Positions 1-6,813 of a stretch of 26,760 nucleotides of DNA are shown in pieces. The stretch spans positions 1 to 26,760 of the forward strand of contig JAEZFF010000078.1 of assembly GCA_023417635.1 (NCBI GenBank). Direction: 5' to 3'. The DNA comes from Bacillota bacterium. Its GTDB lineage: Bacteria > Bacillota > Clostridia > Oscillospirales > Acutalibacteraceae. The translations under genes were made by a program, and so were the position numbers. The stretch's first letter is position 1, and each line of letters begins with the position of its first letter. The notes below the pieces were generated by a model that was given only the letters and a program-made list of their open reading frames with translations, ran no database searches and was not told the DNA's origin.

Positions 1-1424
1 TGACCGAGGGCAACGCCTCTGCCGCCGTTGTGGAGAAGGAAGCGTTGGCACATCCTGAAATTTCCTTCCGATTTGTGCGCGACGGCCGGGAAACGCTGCA
101 TACGCCGGGCGATGGAAATTTGAAATCAGCTGTCTATGCGGTGTTTGGTAAGCAGTTTACTTCCGGCCTGATACCGCTTGAATATGAATTGAACGGCGTA
201 AAGGTCTCCGGTTTCATCAGCAGCCCGGCCGCAGCCCGTTCGAACCGCAGTATGCAGAACTTCTTCATCAATGGTCGCTATGTAAAGAGCCGCACTGCTA
301 TGGTTGCGCTGGAAGAGGGTTTCAAAGGTTCCCTGATGGTCGGTAAAGTCCCGGCCTGCGTTCTGCATCTTGCCGTCCCGTACGGCGCGGTGGATGTCAA
401 TGTTCATCCGGCAAAAATCGAAGTCCGTTTTCTGAACGAAAAGCCTATTTTTGACGCGGTTTACCACGGTACAAAATCGGCATTGAACAAAGGCGATACG
501 CCTCATGTGATGAAGCTTGCCGACCCTGCCGCACCACTTTTCCACCATACGGAGCAGTCAGCGGAACAGCTGCATTTTGCACCGGCTTCTGAATCAAAAC
601 CGGCCGCGTTTTCGCCTTGCGCGGCTTCAACTGTTCCTGCCGTGCCAGTGGAACGGAGCAACTCAGCACCAGCGGCATTTGAGCATATGCCCGCACTCCG
701 CGCCGTGCCGGTTGCGCCAGACATTGAGTGTGATGAAGAGGATGTAGCTGCACCTCTTCCGCAGAAAAATGATTCTACCCCAGAAGAGTCTGCACCGGTT
801 TCTCAAAATGTTCCGCAGCAGGCGGCTCCGGTGCAGACTTCAGCGTCCGTACCGAAAGCATCTGAAAAGTTTATCGGCGAGGCTTTTGGCACCTATATTA
901 TTCTGCAGCGCGGTGACAATTTGATTTTTGTCGACAAACACGCCGCACATGAACGTCTGCTTTATGAAAAACTGCGGGCGCAAGGAGGAAAAAGCGACCG
1001 TCAAATGCTTCTGGAACCGGTTTCCGTTACCCTTTCGCAGAACGAATATTCTGCGGTGCTGAATTCGCTTGATGTTTGTGCCGAAGCCGGGTTCGAAATT
1101 GAAGATTTTGGCGGCGGAACCGTGCTGGTGCGCAGCGCGCCGATGATTTTAGGCGGAAGCAGTGTGGCGGAGGCTGTCATGGAGATTGCCGGTTACCTTG
1201 CATCCTGCAAAACAGACCTCACGACGGAAAAGGTCGACTGGCTTTACCACAACGTGGCCTGCCGTGCCGCCATTAAGGCAGGGGATACTTCTTCGCCGGA
1301 AGAACTGATGCGCCTTGTGGACCGTGTGGAAGCGGAAGACGTTCGGTACTGTCCACACGGCAGACCGGTGTTTTACCTGCTGCCGCGCAAAGAACTGGAA
1401 AAGCAGTTCGGGAGGATTCCGTAA
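1..1424 (+). CDS. mutL: DNA mismatch repair protein MutL, 5'-truncated by window edge
   Basis: This is the C-terminal part of MutL, which links mismatch recognition by MutS to strand incision and removal. The reading frame is already open at base 3 and lacks the N-terminal ATPase motifs, so roughly the first 150 residues lie upstream. The visible part starts in the end of the GHKL ATPase region and continues into the transducer domain, with the signature VNVHPAKIEVRF at about 394-429. A Pro/Ala/Ser-rich linker follows (about 540-860), then the C-terminal dimerisation/endonuclease domain. The metal-binding motif appears as DKHAAHE (from 933; family consensus DQHAxxE), with ACRAAIKAGD and CPHGRP further on, so this should be a nicking-competent MutL as in Firmicutes rather than the E. 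coli type. The stop TAA overlaps the ATG of miaA by one base, indicating one transcript. mutS is expected upstream but is not seen. Confidence 0.96.
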   Translation, partial: TEGNASAAVVEKEALAHPEISFRFVRDGRETLHTPGDGNLKSAVYAVFGKQFTSGLIPLEYELNGVKVSGFISSPAAARSNRSMQNFFINGRYVKSRTAMVALEEGFKGSLMVGKVPACVLHLAVPYGAVDVNVHPAKIEVRFLNEKPIFDAVYHGTKSALNKGDTPHVMKLADPAAPLFHHTEQSAEQLHFAPASESKPAAFSPCAASTVPAVPVERSNSAPAAFEHMPALRAVPVAPDIECDEEDVAAPLPQKNDSTPEESAPVSQNVPQQAAPVQTSASVPKASEKFIGEAFGTYIILQRGDNLIFVDKHAAHERLLYEKLRAQGGKSDRQMLLEPVSVTLSQNEYSAVLNSLDVCAEAGFEIEDFGGGTVLVRSAPMILGGSSVAEAVMEIAGYLASCKTDLTTEKVDWLYHNVACRAAIKAGDTSSPEELMRLVDRVEAEDVRYCPHGRPVFYLLPRKELEKQFGRIP

Positions 1425-2368
1425 TGGCGAAAATACCGGTCGCGGCGGTTGTCGGCCCAACTGCAACTGGAAAAACGCGCCTTGCGGTGCAGCTTGCCCT
1501 TCACTTCGGCGGTGAAGTGGTTTCTGCAGACTCCATGCAGATTTACAAAGGGCTTACGATTGGCACTGCGAAGCCAACAAAAGAGGAAATGTGCGGCGTG
1601 CCGCACCATCTGATTGATTTTCTGAACCCTGCGGTGCCGTTCAGTGTGGCCGACTATGTGAACCTTGCCTCAAAGTGCATCGAAGAGATTGACGGGCGCG
1701 GAAAGCTCCCAATCCTGGTGGGAGGAACGGGGCTTTATGTTCGATCCCTTCTTTCCAATCTCAGCTTTTCACCGCAGGGGCATGATGAAGCTTTACGGGA
1801 GCGCCTTCGCAAAAAGGCGGAAACGGAGGGGCCTGCCTCCCTTATGGAAGAACTTCGTTCTTTCGACCCGAAGTCCGCGGAGCGAATTGAACCGAACAAT
1901 CTTGCGCGTGTGATACGTGCCATTGAAATTTACCGTGTGACCGGCGTTACCATGACGGAACAGAACCGCCGCTCCCGAGAAGCTCCTTCACCGTACGACG
2001 ATGTGGTAGTTGGCCTTACTTACCGCGACCGCGGAAAACTTTACAGTGCCATTGACCGCCGTGTGGATGGCATGATGCAGGCAGGCCTGCTGACGGAAGC
2101 GGAAACGGTATTTCATATGCCGCATTTTCAAACGGCAGCGCAGGCAATCGGCTATAAAGAATTCTTCCCTTATTTTCGCGGGGAGTGTTCCCTTGAAGAT
2201 GCAGTGGCGGCGGTAAAACGGGAAAGCCGCAGGTATGCTAAACGCCAGCTGACGTGGTTTCGGCGTGATGTAAAAACGCAGTGGCTTTTTGTTGATGAGT
2301 ACGGCAGTTTTTCAGAGCTGTTGTCCCGTGCCTGTGCAATATTGGGAGAGAAAGGGTGGAGGTTATGA
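1424..2368 (+). CDS. miaA: tRNA dimethylallyltransferase
   Basis: MiaA transfers a dimethylallyl group from DMAPP to N6 of A37 in tRNAs that read UNN codons, the first step of i6A/ms2i6A formation in the cytosol. The 314-residue length is normal for the family. A P-loop GPTATGKT lies at residues 11-18, followed by DSMQIYKGLTIGTAKPT (36-52), which holds the catalytic and binding residues, then the VGGTGLYVRSLL block near 100 and the C-terminal KRESRRYAKRQLTWFR segment that contacts the tRNA. The ATG overlaps the mutL stop, so translation is probably coupled. The mutL-miaA order is conserved in many bacteria; hfq, which often follows miaA, is not present here. Confidence 0.97.
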   Translation: MAKIPVAAVVGPTATGKTRLAVQLALHFGGEVVSADSMQIYKGLTIGTAKPTKEEMCGVPHHLIDFLNPAVPFSVADYVNLASKCIEEIDGRGKLPILVGGTGLYVRSLLSNLSFSPQGHDEALRERLRKKAETEGPASLMEELRSFDPKSAERIEPNNLARVIRAIEIYRVTGVTMTEQNRRSREAPSPYDDVVVGLTYRDRGKLYSAIDRRVDGMMQAGLLTEAETVFHMPHFQTAAQAIGYKEFFPYFRGECSLEDAVAAVKRESRRYAKRQLTWFRRDVKTQWLFVDEYGSFSELLSRACAILGEKGWRL

Positions 2369-3660
2369 ACAGTCCAATGCTGAAACGCATAGCTTCCGGC
2401 CTGATTGCCGTACTTTTGCTGGTCTATGTGGGCTACCAAATTTACCGTTCTCACTATTCTTCGGTTAAAACGGAAATGTCTATTTATTTTACCGCTTCCA
2501 ATTCCATAGAAACACCTGTTGTGGCACTGCGGCGTGAGGTGCTTTTGACTCCTTCTGTAACGGGTGCGGTAGATTATTCCGTCAATTCGGGCGACCGGGT
2601 TTCTAAAGGCGGTGTCATCGCACAAATTTATAAAGATGAATCTCAGATAACGGCAAAGCATCAGCTGGAAGACACCGATCGCGCCATTACTCAGCTGCAG
2701 AATCTGCAGCAGCCCGGCAATACCTACTCTTTTAACCCGGACACCGCCAACGGGCGCATCTGCCAGCAGCTTTCACAGATTCTTGGCAAGGCGCGTTCCG
2801 GTGATTTGGAAGAAGCGGCAAGTGAAAAGAGCAGCTTGCTCAGCTTGCTGAACGAAAAGCAGATAGCGGCTGGCCAGGTTAAAAATTTCAGCGCGAAAAT
2901 CAGCGCGCTTCAGGCACAGCACAAAACTCTGGCAGCGGAGGCCGGAAGCCCTGTTAATTCGATCCGCTCGCCTGCGGCAGGCTATTTTATAGGTTCTGCG
3001 GATGGCCTTGAAAATGCCTACGACTTGTCTAAAATTGATTCCATTACCTGCAGTGATGTCAAAAGGCTGCAGAGTCTGAAAGCTTCCAGTGTACAAGGCG
3101 CCGTTGGAAAAATCAGCCGCGACTTCGACTGGTATTTGGTTTGTACGGTTCCTTACGACCGCTTGGCTTCCTTAAAACAGGTAGGCACCGATGAAACAGT
3201 TTCTGTCCGTTTTCCATTCGTTTCCGGCGTTTCCGTTCCTGCTTCCGTTGAGGCAATCAACCAGTCGGGGGCAAATTCTGAGGCTGCGGTTGTGCTGAAG
3301 TGCCAGGGATTGAACTCGGAGCTTGCGGGAATCCGGCATGAAACTGCAGACATATCCGTACAGGAATATACAGGCCTGCGTGTGAGCCAGAAGGCTATTC
3401 ATTACGAAACGAAGACTGGCAAGCTGAAAGATGCTTCCGGAAAAGTCACAAAGGTGACAAAAGATGTGGAAGGCGTTTATGTGCTGCACGGCAATCAGTT
3501 GAATTTTCGGCAGATTGTTCCGCAGCTCAGCACCGACAGTTATGTCATCTGTGACCCGCACCCGGACCCGAACAGCCTTTTAACGGACGAAACCGTAAAA
3601 CTTTATGACGAAGTTGTTGTGGAAGGGACTGATTTGTATGACGGAAAAGTTGTCAAGTGA
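2356..3660 (+). CDS. Membrane-anchored HlyD-like periplasmic adaptor-type protein
   Basis: This protein has one N-terminal transmembrane helix (about residues 13-30, LIAVLLLVYVGYQIY) followed by a large extracellular part. The segment after the anchor (VTGAVDYSVNSGDRVSKGGVIAQIY) reads like the first half of a biotinyl/lipoyl-like hairpin of HlyD/RND adaptors. A helical stretch with Gln/Leu-rich heptads follows (about 95-195), and then a second half (SPAAGYFIG) and a beta-rich C-terminal region. No transporter or outer-membrane partner is nearby, so export is not supported; the position between miaA and ylmE suggests an envelope or septum role (inference). The start is ambiguous. GTG 2356 has GGAGAG five bases upstream, ATG 2365 overlaps the miaA stop as ATGA, and ATG 2377 is also possible. 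The N-terminal anchor is kept with all three starts. Confidence 0.8.
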   Translation: MEVMNSPMLKRIASGLIAVLLLVYVGYQIYRSHYSSVKTEMSIYFTASNSIETPVVALRREVLLTPSVTGAVDYSVNSGDRVSKGGVIAQIYKDESQITAKHQLEDTDRAITQLQNLQQPGNTYSFNPDTANGRICQQLSQILGKARSGDLEEAASEKSSLLSLLNEKQIAAGQVKNFSAKISALQAQHKTLAAEAGSPVNSIRSPAAGYFIGSADGLENAYDLSKIDSITCSDVKRLQSLKASSVQGAVGKISRDFDWYLVCTVPYDRLASLKQVGTDETVSVRFPFVSGVSVPASVEAINQSGANSEAAVVLKCQGLNSELAGIRHETADISVQEYTGLRVSQKAIHYETKTGKLKDASGKVTKVTKDVEGVYVLHGNQLNFRQIVPQLSTDSYVICDPHPDPNSLLTDETVKLYDEVVVEGTDLYDGKVVK

Positions 3661-4378
3661 TTTGGAGCACCGCTTTCGCGATGTAGAGGAAAATCTGAAG
3701 GCAATACGTGAAAATATAGCGCAGGCTGCGGTTCAGTCGGGCCGAAAGCCGGAAGACATTACGCTTCTTGCCGCAACGAAGACGGTTCCTGTGGAAGTGA
3801 TAAACCACAGTATCGAGCTTGGCGTTGACTGCATCGGCGAAAATAAGGTGCAGGAGCTTACCGAAAAATACGATTCGTACCTGCTTGACCGGTGCAGGCT
3901 TCACTTTATCGGCCATCTGCAGGTGAATAAGGTAAAGTATCTCATTGGCCGCGTTGCCATGATTCAGTCTGTTGACAGTGAAAAGCTTGCAAAAGAAATC
4001 TCCAGACTGAGTCTCAAGCACAATGTGATAACCGATGTTTTGCTGGAAGTCAACATTGGCCGGGAAGAAAACAAGTCCGGCGTTCTTCCGGAAGCTTTGC
4101 CGGAACTGCTCGAAAAAGTTTCGGTTCTGCCTGCCGTTCGGGTGCGTGGCCTAATGGCGATTCCGCCGGCGGGGGCACCTTCAAAAGAAACGGATGATTA
4201 TTTTTTACAAATGAATAAATATTTTATTGACACCAAGGGCAAAAGAATAGATAATGTACATATGGATTATCTTTCAATGGGGATGTCGGCCGACTATGCG
4301 CAGGCTGTGCGTGCCGGCGCAAATATGGTCCGCATTGGAACGGCGCTTTATGGGTCAAGAAATTACCAGAAAGACTAA
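3638..4378 (+). CDS. ylmE: YggS/YlmE family pyridoxal-phosphate homeostasis protein
   Basis: This is a PLP-binding, alanine-racemase-fold protein of the YggS/PROSC family. The family buffers free pyridoxal phosphate and affects amino-acid balance; no catalytic reaction is established. The deduced 246 residues show the Schiff-base lysine in LLAATKTV (Lys48), then GENKVQE, HFIGHLQ, LSMGMSADY and RIGTALYG, which is the full set of family motifs. I chose ATG 3638 because the family begins just ahead of this methionine; the longer ORF from 3605 would add residues inside the previous gene. It overlaps the end of the HlyD-like gene by 23 bases. As in Bacillus and many Clostridia it sits directly before sepF in the division cluster. 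Confidence 0.94.
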   Translation: MTEKLSSDLEHRFRDVEENLKAIRENIAQAAVQSGRKPEDITLLAATKTVPVEVINHSIELGVDCIGENKVQELTEKYDSYLLDRCRLHFIGHLQVNKVKYLIGRVAMIQSVDSEKLAKEISRLSLKHNVITDVLLEVNIGREENKSGVLPEALPELLEKVSVLPAVRVRGLMAIPPAGAPSKETDDYFLQMNKYFIDTKGKRIDNVHMDYLSMGMSADYAQAVRAGANMVRIGTALYGSRNYQKD

Positions 4379-4404
4379 ATTGAAAAGACAGGGGGAACAG
4401 TCAG

Positions 4405-4908
4405 ATGGCAGGACTTGTTGAACAATTTAAGCATATGTGGAATGCACCGGAAGATGAATATGAAGAAGGTGACGGTGACTATGATTATGAAGAGGAGAGT
4501 GCCGAGGAAAGCCCCAGTCCTTCCGCGCAGGGCCGCGAGCCTATATCGGCTCCCGCTGCACGGGAAAATGTTCGGCGTGCACCAGTCGTGAATTCCGGCA
4601 GTAAAGTCGTCAACATTCATGCAACTGCTCAGTTGGAGGTTGTTCTGTTCAAACCAGAGCATTTTGGGGAGGACATCTGCAACATTGCCGACGAACTGTT
4701 AAAGATGCATACTGTTGTGCTGAATCTTGAAACTACCGAAAAGGAAGCTTCCCGCCGCATTATTGATTTTCTAAGTGGTGTTGCCTATGCGAACGGCGGA
4801 AAAATCAAGCGCGTAGCTACAAAGACCTTTATCATTACGCCTTACAATGTTGACCTTACCGGCGAAGACGTGATGGATGAGCTGGAAAACAATGGTGTCT
4901 ATTTCTGA
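4405..4908 (+). CDS. sepF: Cell division protein SepF
   Basis: SepF is a cytoplasmic, membrane-associated partner of FtsZ that helps anchor and arrange Z-ring filaments. The 167 residues include a short N-terminal amphipathic segment (MAGLVEQFKHMW), a low-complexity acidic linker (about 14-45, rich in Glu, Asp and Tyr), and the compact C-terminal SepF domain beginning at VVNIHAT. That domain has the typical RRIIDFLSGVAYANGG and ITPYNVDLTGED blocks. A purine-rich GGGGGAA site precedes the ATG. The final A of its TGA stop is the first base of ylmH, so the two are coupled. ylmG (YggT family), normally between sepF and ylmH, is absent. Confidence 0.96.
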   Translation: MAGLVEQFKHMWNAPEDEYEEGDGDYDYEEESAEESPSPSAQGREPISAPAARENVRRAPVVNSGSKVVNIHATAQLEVVLFKPEHFGEDICNIADELLKMHTVVLNLETTEKEASRRIIDFLSGVAYANGGKIKRVATKTFIITPYNVDLTGEDVMDELENNGVYF

Positions 4909-5669
4909 TGATGAACCGCGTTTCCGGGCAAAATGACCTTTTGAAAGCGCGTGTGGCTGACGCGGTCCGATTAGCGGAAAACGGCGGCCGGCCGCGCTTT
5001 GTTGGCTTTCTTGATGAACGGGAAGCAAAAGTAGCTGCCCGTTTAGTGGAACATACCCCGCAGGAGCATCTTCTGCTTTGGGGAGGGTTCCCTGAAGCGG
5101 AACGCGTCATCTTCGGCGCATTTCCAGATTTTTCATCTCCAGATCCAGCTGCATTTCCGATTGTTGCATTCACCGTTTCGTTCCGAAAGCAGGACACTCT
5201 GACGCATCGTGATTTTCTCGGTGCGTTGCTTCACGCGGGGATAGAACGCCCTTCGCTTGGCGACATCCTTGTAGAGCCGGGCCGTGCCGTTGTTTTTTGC
5301 CGCCGTGAAATTTCCACCTTTCTTCTTACACAAGTTGAAAAAATTGGCGGAGTCGGAGTCCATATTTCGGAGGGAAGTCGGGAGCCATTGCCTGCGGCAC
5401 ACCATTTTGCCGAGTTTTCGGCGGTTGTCGCTTCGGCAAGGCTCGACTGCCTGACGGCGGCTGCTGTAGGGATAAGCCGTGAGAAAGCGGCGCAGATGAT
5501 ACGCGCACAGTTGGTGGAAGTTAATCATGAACCTGTTTCGTTGCCGGCGGCGGAAATGCGTGAGGGCGACATTCTTTCTGTTCATGGAAAAGGCCGCTTT
5601 ATCTTTGACCGCTTCGGTCCTTTCACAAAAAAAGGCAGATTAAGTATAACTGGGAGAAAATTTGTTTAG
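4908..5669 (+). CDS. ylmH: YlmH-type S4-domain RNA-binding protein
   Basis: This protein of 253 residues has a C-terminal S4 RNA-binding domain (about residues 180-240, containing ARLDCLTAAAVGISREKAAQMI, the VEVNHEP beta turn and GDILSVHGKGRF). An N-terminal region shared by the YlmH family precedes it and begins with a FVGFLDEREAKVA block. Family members bind ribosomes or the large subunit and have been linked to peptide tailing and rescue of stalled ribosomes in Bacillus; the name derives from the division cluster. ATG 4908 overlaps the sepF TGA by one base and a second ATG follows directly at 4911, so either may initiate. No strong Shine-Dalgarno is seen, which fits coupled translation. 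Confidence 0.92.
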   Translation: MMNRVSGQNDLLKARVADAVRLAENGGRPRFVGFLDEREAKVAARLVEHTPQEHLLLWGGFPEAERVIFGAFPDFSSPDPAAFPIVAFTVSFRKQDTLTHRDFLGALLHAGIERPSLGDILVEPGRAVVFCRREISTFLLTQVEKIGGVGVHISEGSREPLPAAHHFAEFSAVVASARLDCLTAAAVGISREKAAQMIRAQLVEVNHEPVSLPAAEMREGDILSVHGKGRFIFDRFGPFTKKGRLSITGRKFV

Positions 5670-5684
5670 CGGGGTGAATTATTT

Positions 5685-6773
5685 ATGCTTACTTTGAACG
5701 ATATTATTAATGCTGGGTTCCGTAAATCTGGTTTTTCCGGTTACCGTATGGATGACGTGGATGCTTTCATTGACCGCGTGAAGGAATCTTATGAAGCGCT
5801 GCTTAAGAAGACTTCGGATACGGAGGCAAGCCTGGAGAAACTTCGTGCGGATGGGATGCAGAACGCTGAAAAAGTTAGAGATTTAACACAGAAGCTGGAA
5901 GTGTTCCGTTCGCAGGAAGATGAGATAAAGGATGCGCTTATCAGCACACAGAAAGCCAGTGAAACTTCAAAAAATGAGGCACAGCATGCGGCCGATGCTA
6001 TTTTGAAAGAAGCTCATCAAAAAGCTGACAGTGCAGTAAAGCAGGCTTCCCAGCAAGGGGAAAGCATTCTGAACGAAGCCAGCGAGAAGGCACAGGTTAT
6101 TGTTCAGGATGCCAAGGCAAAAGCCAAGAATCTTGTTTCCGACACAAGCCGCCAGATTATTGAGCAGAAGCAGGAGCAGGAGCAGTTGGTAAATGCTGCG
6201 GCTGAGTTCCGCGAAAAACTGCTGAGCCTTTACAAAGAGCATCTTACGCTGATTAACCAGCTTCCGCATAAAAAGTCTTTGTCAAAGTCGGAGCTTACAG
6301 ACAGCACAGAAGAGAATGCGGCAGATGATGCCCCGAAGGCTTTGAAAACAGCGGCTCACAGCGATGATGTTCCGCCTGCTTCACAGGAAGAACAAGTGCA
6401 CTCTGCCATTCAGCCGGATTTGGGTGAACCGGTTCATTCCGCTATTCAGCCGGATCTGGACGAAAAGGCTCCTTTTGAAGGAAAACCGAATCAGACCGAA
6501 AAAGCAGTTCCAGCCCAGCAGCAGTCGGAAACTGCTGCGGAAATTTCTTTCAGCGTTCAGCCGAATGCGGATGAAGAAAGTGCTGAAAGCCCGAAAGAAG
6601 AGTCCCCCAGTGTGCCAGGCACACCGGCTGCGGATGACGATGATGACATTGTTCCGGAACCGGAAAGTGCAATTTACAATTCCGTTCCGCAGGAACCGTG
6701 CCCAACGCCGCCTCAGACACTCGATGGTTCTGACGACGGCCGACAGCCCACTATTTCAAATTTTGACAATTAA
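5685..6773 (+). CDS. divIVA: DivIVA family cell-division protein with long acidic tail
   Basis: DivIVA senses negative membrane curvature at poles and septa and recruits division, wall-growth or chromosome-tethering partners. The N-terminal lipid-binding domain is clear: LTLNDIINAGFRKSGFSGYRMDDVDAFIDRV at residues 2-32. A long coiled coil with Ala/Glu/Lys/Gln heptads follows, up to about residue 195. The remainder (about 200-362) is an acidic, Pro/Glu/Ser-rich tail, making the protein about twice the length of Bacillus DivIVA. The tail carries a tandem VHSAIQPDL unit at residues 238-246 and 250-258, with a weaker VQPNADEE echo later. GGGGTGA precedes the ATG. The gene sits just upstream of ileS, as in Bacillus. 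Confidence 0.93.
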   Translation: MLTLNDIINAGFRKSGFSGYRMDDVDAFIDRVKESYEALLKKTSDTEASLEKLRADGMQNAEKVRDLTQKLEVFRSQEDEIKDALISTQKASETSKNEAQHAADAILKEAHQKADSAVKQASQQGESILNEASEKAQVIVQDAKAKAKNLVSDTSRQIIEQKQEQEQLVNAAAEFREKLLSLYKEHLTLINQLPHKKSLSKSELTDSTEENAADDAPKALKTAAHSDDVPPASQEEQVHSAIQPDLGEPVHSAIQPDLDEKAPFEGKPNQTEKAVPAQQQSETAAEISFSVQPNADEESAESPKEESPSVPGTPAADDDDDIVPEPESAIYNSVPQEPCPTPPQTLDGSDDGRQPTISNFDN

Positions 6774-6813
6774 TGCTGACCCCGCAACAACATCTTAGAG
6801 GAGAGAGAAACTG

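Noticed and set aside
6774..6813. T-box leader for ileS
   Set aside because: Only 40 bases lie between divIVA and ileS and no AGGGTGG-type T-box sequence is present there.
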